Assembly (NCBI GenBank): GCA_027493525.1 | Contig: JAOSKN010000003.1 | Location: forward strand, 682,001-746,000 | DNA: 64,000 nucleotides | Source: Planctomycetota bacterium | GTDB taxonomy: Bacteria; Planctomycetota; SZUA-567; H5-PLA8 | Direction: 5' to 3' | Shown: positions 45,570 through 57,883 of the stretch, in pieces | Layout: every line of letters starts with the position of its first letter | Position numbering within the stretch: the first letter of the stretch is position 1 | Translations under genes and position numbers: made by a program | Notes under the pieces: generated by a model | The model's input: only the letters and a program-made list of their open reading frames with translations | The model's database searches: none | Told to the model about the DNA's origin: nothing

Positions 45570-46842
45570 ATGGATGAGAATCCCACCTCCACCGAGGCCC
45601 CCGCGGTCCTGAGCGCCTCCGAACGCCGCGCGGAACGCCTGGCCACGCTGCGCCTGTTGCACGCCCTCCCATGTCGGCCCCGTCACCTACCGCCGGCTGG
45701 TGCGCATTTTCGGTTCGGCCCAGGCGACGCTCGCCGCGCCCGCCGCGCGCCTGGAGGAAGTCCCCGACCTGCCGCGGAAGGTCGTCGCGGGCATCCGCAA
45801 AGCCGGCGAGGACGGTTGGGCCGAAGAGGAACTGGCGCGTGCCGCCGAACAAGGCGCGCGCCTGCTGCTCCTCTCGGACCCCGAGTATCCCCGCCTGCTC
45901 CTGAACACCTACGACCCGCCGCCCGTCCTGTACGTCGCGGGCGAATTGCGCCCCGAAGACGCGCTCGCCGTGGCCATCGTCGGCACGCGGCGCGGTTCGG
46001 CCTACGGGCGCAAGCAGGCCGAACGGCTCGCGGCGGGGCTGGCGCTGGGCGGGTTCACCGTGGTGAGCGGCCTGGCGCGAGGCATCGATACGCTGGCCCA
46101 CCAGGGCGCGCTCGACGCCGGCGGCGGGCGCACCCTCGCCGTGCTGGGCACCGGCCTGGGGCGCGTCTACCCGCCGGAGAATCAGGCGCTCTACGAGCGG
46201 ATCGCGAAGGAGGGCGGGGCGGTGTTGAGCGAACTGCCCCTTGGCACGCCGCCGGCCGCGGAGAACTTCCCGCGCCGCAACCGCATCATCGCGGGACTGA
46301 GCCTCGGCGTGGTCGTCGTCGAAGGCTCCGAGACCTCCGGCGCGCTGATCACCGCGCGTTACGCCGTGGACATGGACCGCGAGGTCTTCGCCGTCCCCGG
46401 TCCCGTCGACAGCCCCAACGCGCGCGGACCGCACCGCCTGATCAAGCAAGGCGCGCGCCTGGTCGAGGATGTCGAGGACATCCTCAACGAACTGCGCCAC
46501 ATCGCCGAGCCGCTGGTGCGACTCCCGCAGCCCGACGCGCGCCTGCGCCTGCCCAAGCGCTCGAAGCACGCCGAGGCCACGCCTCTCCTGGACGCCGCCG
46601 AGCCGCCGCCGAAGCCGGCCAAATCGGGCGAGAAGCCGGCCGCCGCCGACCTGCGCGCCGTGAACCTCTCGCCACGCGAGAAGCAGGTCTTCGAGCTGCT
46701 CGACCCCCACGACGCGCGCGGCGTCGACCGCCTGATCCAGGACAGCGGCCTGCAAGCGCACGAGGTCCTGGCGACGCTGATGGTGTTGGAGGTCCGCCGA
46801 CTCTGCCGCCAGTTGCCGGGCAAGCGCTTCGTGAAGGCGTAG
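45570..46842 (+). CDS. dprA: DNA-processing protein DprA, frameshifted near the N-terminus
   Basis: DprA binds incoming single-stranded DNA and loads RecA during transformation. The Rossmann core is complete: VAIVGTRRGSAYGRKQAERL, VVSGLARGIDTLAHQGAL, AVLGTGLGRVYPPEN, FPRRNRIIAGLS and EGSETSGALITARYA; a C-terminal winged helix follows (LSPREKQVFELLDPHDARG). The N-terminus MDENPTSTEAPAVLSASERR...LRLLHALP lies in another frame and joins HVGPVTYRRLVRIFGSA of the main frame at 45668-45670, a short C run. One base fewer, or two more, makes the SAM-like N-domain continuous. I treat it as one gene with a likely sequencing error. Together with the ComEA-like protein it supports natural transformation. 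Confidence 0.9.
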
Positions 46843-46850
46843 CCCGCCTG

Positions 46851-46888
46851 TCGGCCACGGGTCGGCGCTACCGCGCCGTGCCGAGCAG
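46851..46888. repeat. Diverged copy of the CCACGGGTCGG palindromic element
   Basis: GGCCACGGGTCGGCGCTACC followed by GCGCCGTGCCGAGC, 9 bases after dprA. It resembles the inverted pair at 31313-31421. Further on in the gap, TTAACCCTGCTTAACC and a CGGGCG/CGCCCG hairpin precede the GH9 gene. Confidence 0.5.
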
Positions 46889-46995
46889 GAGCTTCAGTTA
46901 ACCCTGCTTAACCGAACGGGCGCTGGCCGCCCGGGTGTATCTCTGAGTAGCAAGTGAAATGAAGCGGTAAACTGGGCATCGCCGAGGACCCTCCC

Positions 46996-49596
46996 ATGCG
47001 CACGCGCCTTCCGTTCGCCGCCCTCCTCATCGCGCTGCTGGCTCCGCACGCCTGGGGCTACGGCGTCACGCACAACGCCGGGCTGCGCGCGGTGGAAAAA
47101 ACAGGCCCGGCCGAGCTGACGCTCACCTTCGGCCCCGCGCTCCGCCCGCAGTCGGTCGATCCCAAGCGCGCCTGGTTTTTCCAGGTCGCCAGCGAGACCG
47201 ACAAGGATTTCAATCTCGGCGTCAACGCGGCCGCCGCGGAGGTCGTCAAGAAGGAACCGGACGGCGCGTACCCCGACGGCTACGCCGGCCCGCGCTTCGA
47301 GAAATACACGCTGAAGGTGACGCTTCCCGCGGATAAGCCGCTGAAGGACGGGCGCCGCTACTGGCTGCGCGTGAACAGTTCGGGCATCGCGGCGTTCAAC
47401 CGGCGCGCGAAGTACGTCCTGGAGCCCGGCAAGGTTCCGGCGGAGGATCTCGCGCCGCGCTATGGCATTCGCGAGACTTACGCGCTCTCGACGAAGGCGC
47501 TGCATCTCGTCACCGGCGCGGGGCTGGACACCGCGAAGCTCGCCGATTCGTCCCACGTGAAGGTCACGAGCGCCGACGATCCGGACTACAAGGACGGCGT
47601 CTCGCCCGCGAGGATCAGCCGCCGGAGCAACCTCGACTTTTACATCCCCGACGGCTGGCCCTGGCGCTTCCACCAACGGCACGAACTCTTCCTGCTCTTC
47701 GAAAAGCCCTTCAAGAACGGAAAGACCTACCGGATCGATTTGAACGCGAAGCCTGGCGCGCCGCTCACCTGCGGAACCTCCGCCGCCGAGCTGAAGTTCG
47801 ACGATCGCGAGGCGCTGAACCTGGCGCTCAAGGTCAACCAGTACGGCTGGCGCCCCGACGCGCCGCGCAAGTACGCCTACCTGGGCATGTGGATGGGCGA
47901 ACTCAACGCCTACGACTTCGCCGCCGAGGCCGCCGCCTTCGAGGTCCGCGACGCGAAGACGCACGAGGTCGTGCTTAAAGGCGCGCCCGCGCTCCGCCGC
48001 AAGGCGACGTACAAGCTGGAGGGCGGGCAGCTCACGCCCGACCCCAAGCAGACGCCCGGCCCGGAGACCGTCTACAAGCAGGACCTCTCCTATGAAGACG
48101 CGTACGAACTGGACCTCTCGGAATTGAACAAGGAAGGCGCGTACTACGTCGCCCTGCCCGGCATGGGGCGAAGCTTCGAGTTCAGGATCGGGAGCAACGT
48201 CTACCTCGACGCCTTCAAGGTCGCGATGAACGGGATCTACCACCAGCGCAGCGGGATCGACTTGAAGGCCCCCTGGACCGGGCATTATCAGCCCGCCGGG
48301 CACCGCAATCACACCGAATACAGCACGCAGCGGCACAAGGAATTCGCCGACGCCAAGTTCGCCACCGACGGCAAGAAGCACGACCTGTGGGGCGGGCATC
48401 ACGACGCGGGCGACTGGGATCCGCGCAGCCATCTGGACATCGCCCAGCACTTGTTCCTGCTCTACGAGCTGAATCCCGACGCCTTCGCCGACGGGCAGCT
48501 CAACATCCCCGAGAACGCCAACGGCCTCCCGGACGTGCTCGACGAAGGGCACTGGGCGCTCGACCTCTGGACGCGCCTCCAGGACGAGGACGGCGGCGTG
48601 CATCACGGCATCGAAGCCACCGCCGATCCGAAGGAAGGCGACACGCCCGCCACCGACACGCTCCGCGAATTCGCTTACGCCAAGGACAGCACCGCCAGCT
48701 ACTACTTCGCCGCCGTGGCTGCGCACGCCTCGCTGCTCTGGCGCAAGAACGGCAAGGCCGGGCAGGCCGACGCGTTCCTGGAGCGCGCGCTCAAGGCCTG
48801 GGACTGGGGGCAGGCGCATCCCGAGCAGGATAAGAACTACCAGATCCGCGAACGGAACCAGCTCGTCTTCGCCGCCGCCGTGCTGCTGCGCGCGACGGGC
48901 GAGGCGCGCTTCGACGAAGCCTTCCGCAAGAGCTGCATCTTTGCTGAAAACCCCAAGGCCCCGCCGCTGGAGTACCAGAAGTGGGACCACCTCCACGGCG
49001 GCTTTCAGTACCTCCTTGCCGAGAAGGGCGACGCAAGCCTGAAGGACACGATCCGGGAGTCGTTCGAAGGGCTCTGCCGCTACTGGATCGGCGCGGCAGA
49101 GACCACCACCTACCGCTACCTGCGCAGCCCCTTCGCGCCGAACAGTTGGGGCACCGGCGGCCTCCCCACGCACAGCCTATTTCCCGCGCTGGCGCGGCAC
49201 GCGACGAAGGATGAAAAGCTGAAGGCCTCCATCACCGAGTGGCTCACGTACACCAACGACTTCACCCTGGGCTGCCATCCCATGAACCTGACCTTCACGG
49301 TCGGGCTGGGCCAGCGCTACGTTCATCACGCCTTCAGCCACCTGCAATGCAATTCGCCGGCCGGGCTGGTCGCGGGCCTGCAGAGCGAAGGCCCGTCGCG
49401 CGGCCTGCCGGCGGGGCCGATCCAGAGCAAGAGCATGGCCGACTGGCCCGCGATGAGCCTCTACCCGCTCGGACCCTGGCCGGAACTCTACCGCTTCTCC
49501 GAGCAGGCCTCGCCCGGCATGGCCGAGGGCGTCGTCTTGAACCAGGGCCTCACCGCGTTCGCCTACGGGCTCTTCCTCGCGCCGGCGAAGAAATAG
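46996..49596 (+). CDS. Secreted glycoside hydrolase family 9 (cellulase-like) protein
   Basis: 866 residues. A signal peptide (LPFAALLIALLAPHAWG) is followed by an N-terminal beta region of about 250 residues, an Ig-like cellulase domain (LNLALKVNQYGWRPDAPRKY) and the alpha-toroid catalytic domain from about 400. The GH9 signature LWGGHHDAGDWDPRSH keeps the DAGD base. Then come ENANGLPDVLDEGHWALDLW, ASYYFAAVAAHASLLW and LGQRYVHHAFSHLQ. The C-terminal acid Glu of classic GH9 enzymes cannot be placed with confidence, so activity on cellulose is not assured and a related glucan is possible. Confidence 0.88.
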   Translation: MRTRLPFAALLIALLAPHAWGYGVTHNAGLRAVEKTGPAELTLTFGPALRPQSVDPKRAWFFQVASETDKDFNLGVNAAAAEVVKKEPDGAYPDGYAGPRFEKYTLKVTLPADKPLKDGRRYWLRVNSSGIAAFNRRAKYVLEPGKVPAEDLAPRYGIRETYALSTKALHLVTGAGLDTAKLADSSHVKVTSADDPDYKDGVSPARISRRSNLDFYIPDGWPWRFHQRHELFLLFEKPFKNGKTYRIDLNAKPGAPLTCGTSAAELKFDDREALNLALKVNQYGWRPDAPRKYAYLGMWMGELNAYDFAAEAAAFEVRDAKTHEVVLKGAPALRRKATYKLEGGQLTPDPKQTPGPETVYKQDLSYEDAYELDLSELNKEGAYYVALPGMGRSFEFRIGSNVYLDAFKVAMNGIYHQRSGIDLKAPWTGHYQPAGHRNHTEYSTQRHKEFADAKFATDGKKHDLWGGHHDAGDWDPRSHLDIAQHLFLLYELNPDAFADGQLNIPENANGLPDVLDEGHWALDLWTRLQDEDGGVHHGIEATADPKEGDTPATDTLREFAYAKDSTASYYFAAVAAHASLLWRKNGKAGQADAFLERALKAWDWGQAHPEQDKNYQIRERNQLVFAAAVLLRATGEARFDEAFRKSCIFAENPKAPPLEYQKWDHLHGGFQYLLAEKGDASLKDTIRESFEGLCRYWIGAAETTTYRYLRSPFAPNSWGTGGLPTHSLFPALARHATKDEKLKASITEWLTYTNDFTLGCHPMNLTFTVGLGQRYVHHAFSHLQCNSPAGLVAGLQSEGPSRGLPAGPIQSKSMADWPAMSLYPLGPWPELYRFSEQASPGMAEGVVLNQGLTAFAYGLFLAPAKK

Positions 49597-49600
49597 GATT

Positions 49601-49629
49601 CGCCACGGAGTCGCGGAGGACACGGAGAA
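49601..49629 (+). repeat. CCACGGAG post-stop repeat, three units
   Basis: CGCCACGGAG, TCGCGGAGGA, CACGGAGAA start 4 bases after the GH9 stop, in the same direction. The decayed MBL fragment begins about 12 bases beyond it. Confidence 0.75.
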
Positions 49630-49640
49630 TTGAGGAGACA

Positions 49641-49928
49641 CGCAAGACGCTCTTCTGTTCGGACCTCTTCCATCACTTCGGCGACGTGGAGCCCGTCACA
49701 ACCTCGGACCTGATCGACCCGACGCGCAAGGCGATGCGGCGGATGCAGCAGGGCCCGCTCGCCGGCTACATGCCCTACACGAAGCAGACCGAAGGCGTAC
49801 TCCGTGCGCTCGCCGAGCTGAAGCCTGAGACGCTCGCGGTGATGCACGGCTCGTCGTATCTCGGGGCGGGGGACCGGCTGCTGCGCGACCTTGCCGGGGT
49901 CGTGAAGGAGACGTTCGACCGGGAATGA
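49641..49928 (+). pseudogene. C-terminal remnant of an MBL-fold metallo-hydrolase
   Basis: The frame from about 49641 to the TGA at 49926-49928 reads TLFCSDLFHHFGDVEPVTTS, then YMPYTKQTEGVLRAL and AELKPETLAVMHGSSYLGAG. This matches the end of a metallo-beta-lactamase-fold hydrolase of the flavodiiron-like type, including the late Asp in SDLF and the His in VMHGSS. The first two thirds, with the HxHxDH zinc site, is absent: the sequence upstream is the CCACGGAG repeat and the end of the GH9 gene. There is no start codon or ribosome site in a sensible place, so this is a truncated relic. Confidence 0.7.
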
Positions 49929-49994
49929 AAATGCGGGCGGGACGCCCGCGATACGGTTCGAATTCGCGCGAGTCGATCACGCACACACTTTTTA

Positions 49995-50028
49995 CCTCTG
50001 TGTGCTCTGTGCTCTCTGTGGTTAATAA
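49995..50028 (-). repeat. CCACAGAG post-stop repeat, three units (A-rich form)
   Basis: Minus strand reads TTATTAACCACAGAGAGC, then ACAGAGCACACAGAGG, 4 bases after the stop of the esterase gene and in its direction. It faces the copy at 49601 across the MBL remnant. Confidence 0.75.
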
Positions 50029-50031
50029 GTC

Positions 50032-52242
50032 TCACTTCGCCACCGGCACCTCCACCGCGCACCAGTACAGCCGCTCCCGGTCGCCGCTCGCGTGCGCGAA
50101 CTCCAGGAGCGCCTTGCGCGAAGGCTCCAGCGGATGGCTCCGCGTCGTGCCGCCGTTCACCGTCACGTTCAGGGGCGCGCGCAGGTCGAAAAGGTCCGCC
50201 GAGACGAAGAGCTTCGCGCCCGAGACCCGGTAGGCGCTCACCTTCACCGCGTTGGGGCCGCTGAGCTGCCCCGAAAGCCGCGCCACGCCGTCGCTGCGCA
50301 GCGCGGTGAGCACGTCCTTGGACGCGCCGGCGGCTTTGGCGTCGAGCATGCGCAGCCAATGAACCTGGCTTGTCTCGGCGTCGGCGCTGACGAAATCCAC
50401 CAGCTTCGGCGCGCGCGGGCGAACCTGCCGCTCCAGCCAGTCCAGCACGCCGGGAATCTCCTCGGCAAAGGCCTCGTGCCCGCGCCCGGGCAGTTCCTTG
50501 TACGTCATGGGCAGCTTGCGCTTCTTCAGTTCCTCGAAAACCGCGCGGTTGACCTTCGTCGCCTCGCCGTCGTGTTCCCCGTCCACGCAGAAGACCGGAA
50601 CGTGCAGCGTGTTGGTCACGTAGTTCGCCGAGATGCCGTTGACGCAGCCGATGAAGGGCGCGGCGGCGGCGAAGCGGTCGGGGAAGGTGAGCGCCACGTC
50701 CCACGTCATGTGCCCGCCCATCGAATGCCCGGCCACGTACACGCGGTTGGGATCGACGGCGAAGCGGCGCTGGAGGTCCGCGACGGCGCGCAGCGCGAGC
50801 TGCCGCTCTTCGGGCGTGGACTTGTAGCCCACGCCGCGCCCGATGACCAATTCCGGCGCCGCGACGATCCAGCCCCGTTTGGCTGCCTGCGGCGCCCAGG
50901 TCCGCAGCGCATCGAGGCCCGTGCCGGTCGTCCCATGCAGCGCCAGCAGCAGCGGACGGCGGCTCGATGGATGGTAGTCCGCCGGCAGATAGACCTGGTA
51001 GCGGCACGCAACTTCCAGTTCGTCGCCGGGCGCCTTCAGGTTGTACGGACCCTGTTCGGTCGCTCCCGGCTCCGGGCGCGGCGGCGGCGGCACGCGCGCG
51101 CCGTGCCGCACCAGCGCCTCGAAAGCCTTGTCCGTCAGCCCGCGGAACGAGAGCGCCTTATCCAATCGCTCGGGCAGGTCGACGGCGTCTCCCGGCGCGG
51201 CGAAGTACGTGTCGAGCGCGGCTTCGGCGGCGAAGAAATCGTCGAGGTTCGTCACCTCCGCGCGCGAGAGAACCTCTCCGTAGCGCACGGCGAAACTGAA
51301 CGCCTTGAGCGCGTCGAGGGCCTGCGAGTAATTGGCCTGGGCGCGGCCCTGGAGGTTCAGCTCCTTCAGGATCTCCTGTCGCCGGCTGCCGGGGAGGGGG
51401 CCGTCGAGATCCCCGCCGAGCCGCTCGATCAGCTTCGCGTCCGCGCCCTGCGCGCCGGCCAGCGCCGCGCGGATGGCGTCTACGCTCGCGCGCCACGCCC
51501 CCTCGGCCTGAACCTCCTTACTTATGTCGACCTGGAATTGCCGCAGTTCCCGCTCGACCTTTTTCAGCTTCTCGTCCGATTCCACGGCGGGCGGCGGCTC
51601 GGGGCTGGCCGGGTTGAACGTCGGCGGAGCCTCGAGCAGCCCGGCAAGCGCCGCGGCCACGATCCGCCCGGCCTCTTCATAGGCGCCCAGCCGGGTCAAC
51701 TCGCGCGCCTGGTCCAGGTGCGCCCGCGCCCGCCCTTCGACGATCCCGCGATGCAGTTCGGCCAGGCGTTCACCTGGGAGGCCGGCGGCTTCGCCGAGCG
51801 CGCTGGCCGCGAAACGGAAGTACCCGGCGCCAATGCAGAAACGGGCCAGCTTCTCCGCCTTCGCCGCGTCCAGCGGCTCGCCCAGTTCCTTGCGCTTGAA
51901 CGCGATCACGCTCGAGGCGAGGTCTTCCGCCGGCAGCGGCCACGTCTGCGCGTAGTCGGTCCCTTCCGCGCGCAGCGAGTAGGTCCGTTCGTCCACCGCG
52001 CTGAGGCGCATGGTCAAAGTGAGCTGCCCATGCACGCGGTCTTCGACCACCAGTTCGAAGGACTGCCCGTCGGCCGTCCAGGGGCGCGTCTCGAGGACCT
52101 TCAGCGGGACGCTGATGTGCTTGGGTTCTTCGGCCCGCAGCCCCGCGGCCGCGAAGGCGAGCAGGAGCGCAGCCCAGCGGCCCGCGCGAATGCGGCGCCA
52201 GGCGTGGGGTGGAGCGGGGGAGGCTGAGCAATGCGCCATCAT
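50032..52242 (-). CDS. Secreted alpha/beta hydrolase (esterase/prolyl-oligopeptidase-like) with long N-terminal region
   Basis: 736 residues. A signal peptide (RWAALLLAFAAAGLRAEE) leads to an all-new N-terminal half of about 400 residues with a beta part (SFELVVEDRVHGQLTLTMRL) and many helices, which I cannot assign. The hydrolase domain runs from about 410: YQVYLPADYHPSSRRPLLLA, LHGTTGTGLDAL, the nucleophile VYVAGHSMGGHMTW, the acid region VFCVDGEHDGE and the histidine LPGRGHEAFAEE. A C-terminal beta domain follows (VKVSAYRVSGAKLFVSADLF). The layout resembles PHB-depolymerase-like or feruloyl-esterase-like secreted enzymes. A periplasmic esterase with unknown substrate is the safest call. 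Confidence 0.85.
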   Translation of the reverse strand: MMAHCSASPAPPHAWRRIRAGRWAALLLAFAAAGLRAEEPKHISVPLKVLETRPWTADGQSFELVVEDRVHGQLTLTMRLSAVDERTYSLRAEGTDYAQTWPLPAEDLASSVIAFKRKELGEPLDAAKAEKLARFCIGAGYFRFAASALGEAAGLPGERLAELHRGIVEGRARAHLDQARELTRLGAYEEAGRIVAAALAGLLEAPPTFNPASPEPPPAVESDEKLKKVERELRQFQVDISKEVQAEGAWRASVDAIRAALAGAQGADAKLIERLGGDLDGPLPGSRRQEILKELNLQGRAQANYSQALDALKAFSFAVRYGEVLSRAEVTNLDDFFAAEAALDTYFAAPGDAVDLPERLDKALSFRGLTDKAFEALVRHGARVPPPPRPEPGATEQGPYNLKAPGDELEVACRYQVYLPADYHPSSRRPLLLALHGTTGTGLDALRTWAPQAAKRGWIVAAPELVIGRGVGYKSTPEERQLALRAVADLQRRFAVDPNRVYVAGHSMGGHMTWDVALTFPDRFAAAAPFIGCVNGISANYVTNTLHVPVFCVDGEHDGEATKVNRAVFEELKKRKLPMTYKELPGRGHEAFAEEIPGVLDWLERQVRPRAPKLVDFVSADAETSQVHWLRMLDAKAAGASKDVLTALRSDGVARLSGQLSGPNAVKVSAYRVSGAKLFVSADLFDLRAPLNVTVNGGTTRSHPLEPSRKALLEFAHASGDRERLYWCAVEVPVAK

Positions 52243-52386
52243 CTTGAGGACGTCGATCTCTCGCTGTTCTTAGCCCTGCGGCCAGCGTGCAGCGTATCAC
52301 CTCGCCGCGCTTGAAAAAGACACCGCTGGAACTGGCGTCTTCTCGTACAATCGGCTTTCAACCGAAATCCACGAAAGGAACCTCCC

Positions 52387-52695
52387 ATGGTTCACGTCGT
52401 CGCCGCCATCAGCGTCGCCCCCGGCAGGCGCGCGGAATTCGTCGAGCACTTCAAGGCCCTGGTCCCCGCGGTCCACGCCGAGCAGGGTTGCATCGAATAC
52501 GGCCCCACCATCGACGTCCAGACCGGCATCGACCGGCAGATCCCGCTCCGCCCGGACGTCGTCACGGTGGTTGAAAAATGGGAGAGCCTGGACGCGCTGA
52601 AAGCTCACCTGGGCGCGCCGCACATGCTTGCGTTCAGGGACAAGGTCAAGGGCCTGGTGCTCAAGGTGGAGCTTCAAATTCTCCAGCCTGCTTAA
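52387..52695 (+). CDS. Antibiotic biosynthesis monooxygenase (ABM/YgiN-like) domain protein
   Basis: 102 residues, one ABM domain: VVAAISVAPGRRAEFVEHFK, VHAEQGCIEYGPTID, VVTVVEKWESLDALKAHLGA, PHMLAFRDKV. Homologues include the quinol monooxygenase YgiN and many small proteins of unknown role that form dimeric ferredoxin-like folds. GAAAGGA lies upstream. A monocistronic gene. The 170-base gap after it holds nothing I recognise. Confidence 0.88.
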   Translation: MVHVVAAISVAPGRRAEFVEHFKALVPAVHAEQGCIEYGPTIDVQTGIDRQIPLRPDVVTVVEKWESLDALKAHLGAPHMLAFRDKVKGLVLKVELQILQPA

Positions 52696-52867
52696 GTTAT
52701 AGTTGCGATCCAAGTCGTAACCTTTGATATGAAAAGGGGATGTGCGATCCGTGCTGAACTTAACATTCTTGCCGGAATGCTGCACCCTGTGAGCCCCTAA
52801 ATCTCGACTACCTATTAGGACACATGGTGCTACCAAACCAGGAATGAAACTCAGGAGGATGGAATCC

Positions 52868-53509
52868 ATGTACGTCAAAGGACTCGCGGGGATTCTGGCG
52901 CTCGGCATGTTGACCTCAGGGGCGGGCTGGGCGGCCGACGATCAGGAGATGGACATTGCCAAGCCGGTCTCGGCGCCGGTCGCCGAACGGAGGCCGGATG
53001 GCGGGGATCACCGCGATGGCGAGCGTAAGGAAGGCGAGGTAAAGGAAGGCGAACGCAAGTGGCCCGAGGGCGAGAAGCGCGAGATGGAGCAAAAGGGCTT
53101 GGCCTTCCAGGCCAGCGGCACGGTCGAAGGCAAGTTCGAACGCGGCATCCTCTTCAAGGTCCTGGCGATCGAGAACGTCTGGGCCGGCGACAAGGAAGCG
53201 ATCGCGAAGAAGCTGACCGGACAGGTGATCAAGGTCGTCGGCAACAGCCGGAATCCGAATGCGCAGAATTACGTCAAGCTGCCCTTCCCGGCCAGCCACC
53301 CCGATTCCCTGGCGCTACGCCACGCCGAAGGTGAAGTCTTCATGCTCATGGAGCTGAACGAGACCCAGCGCGGGCTGCTGCAAAAGGCCGGCCTGCTCAA
53401 GGACGAGCGCCGCGATGGCGACCGCAAGGAATGGGATCGCAAGGAAGGCGACAGGAAAGAAGGCGAAAAGAAGGAAGGCGAGCGCCACGAAGGCGGCGAC
53501 CGCCGCTAG
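52868..53509 (+). CDS. Secreted protein with KEGE/DRKEG charged repeats
   Basis: 213 residues from ATG 52868, which has AGGAGG nine bases upstream. A signal peptide (GLAGILALGMLTSGAGWA) precedes a charged stretch (DGERKEGEVKEGERKWPEGE), a compact central domain of about 100 residues (FQASGTVEGKFERGILFKVL, QVIKVVGNSRNPNAQNYVKL) and a tail of about 35 residues made of repeats such as DRKEG, EKKEG and ERHEG. The tail is nearly balanced in charge and should be unstructured. No known family. The GAAGGCGA-type codons repeat at the DNA level, so the tail length may vary between strains. Confidence 0.75.
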   Translation: MYVKGLAGILALGMLTSGAGWAADDQEMDIAKPVSAPVAERRPDGGDHRDGERKEGEVKEGERKWPEGEKREMEQKGLAFQASGTVEGKFERGILFKVLAIENVWAGDKEAIAKKLTGQVIKVVGNSRNPNAQNYVKLPFPASHPDSLALRHAEGEVFMLMELNETQRGLLQKAGLLKDERRDGDRKEWDRKEGDRKEGEKKEGERHEGGDRR

Positions 53510-53523
53510 GCCAGTACACGACT

Positions 53524-53555
53524 CCCGGGGGCCGGCCGCCCGGTCCCCGGGTTTC
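53524..53555 (+). terminator. GC-rich hairpin after the charged-repeat gene
   Basis: CCCGGGGGCCGG, loop CCGC, CCGGTCCCCGGG: 11 of 12 pairs, 15 bases after the stop, but followed only by TTT. It may terminate or protect the 3' end. Confidence 0.4.
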
Positions 53556-53679
53556 CGAGCACGGACATCATTGGATCCGTTAAACTCAGTATCGTGCAGC
53601 GGAAGTAACTGGCCCAAGTAGTGGGTCAGGAATTTCTTCGGCGCGGTACTAAGCCGAGTTTCTCCCTCGGACCTACATC

Positions 53680-56721
<3,042 letters not shown>

Positions 56722-56778
56722 ATCGGCTGAATACGCGCGTTGGCGGTGCGCCGCTTTTTGAACGCAGGCCGCGGAGCC

Positions 56779-57018
56779 TCACCCCAGCTCCCCGTCGATC
56801 CGCACCTCGCCTTCCAGATCTTCCAGTTTCTCGTACATGAACTTCCGCGCGTCCTGCACGCCCTGGTTGTAGACCGTCGGGCCGAGCCGCTTGAGGAAAA
56901 ACTCCAGCAGCTCCGAAGCGCGGAAGTCGCTCAGCTCCTGGTCGAAGCTCTCCGCATAAAGCGCCTTCAGCTCGTTAAGCAACAGCGCGCGCCGGTCGGG
57001 GTCCAGTCGGATGCTCAT
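56779..57018 (-). CDS. DUF2164 family protein
   Basis: 79 residues. Matches DUF2164: LDPDRRALLLNELKALYAES, ELSDFRASELLEFFLKRLGP, VYNQGVQDARKFMYEKLEDL. A small, all-helical, soluble protein with no known role. It is divergent from the response regulator gene. Confidence 0.88.
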   Translation of the reverse strand: MSIRLDPDRRALLLNELKALYAESFDQELSDFRASELLEFFLKRLGPTVYNQGVQDARKFMYEKLEDLEGEVRIDGELG

Positions 57019-57175
57019 GCCGCGATTATCTCCGGCGCCTGGACGCGCGCAATCGGCCGCGCAACCCGTGCCGATGCCACGGCTTGGAGGTTTTACATGC
57101 TCGTTACGCCGCGCCGAGGCTTCCTTCGCTTATAAGGCCTTCGGAGACGGCGGGCGGGGCCTTGGAGGCGCTATA

Positions 57176-57867
<692 letters not shown>

Positions 57868-57883
<16 letters not shown>

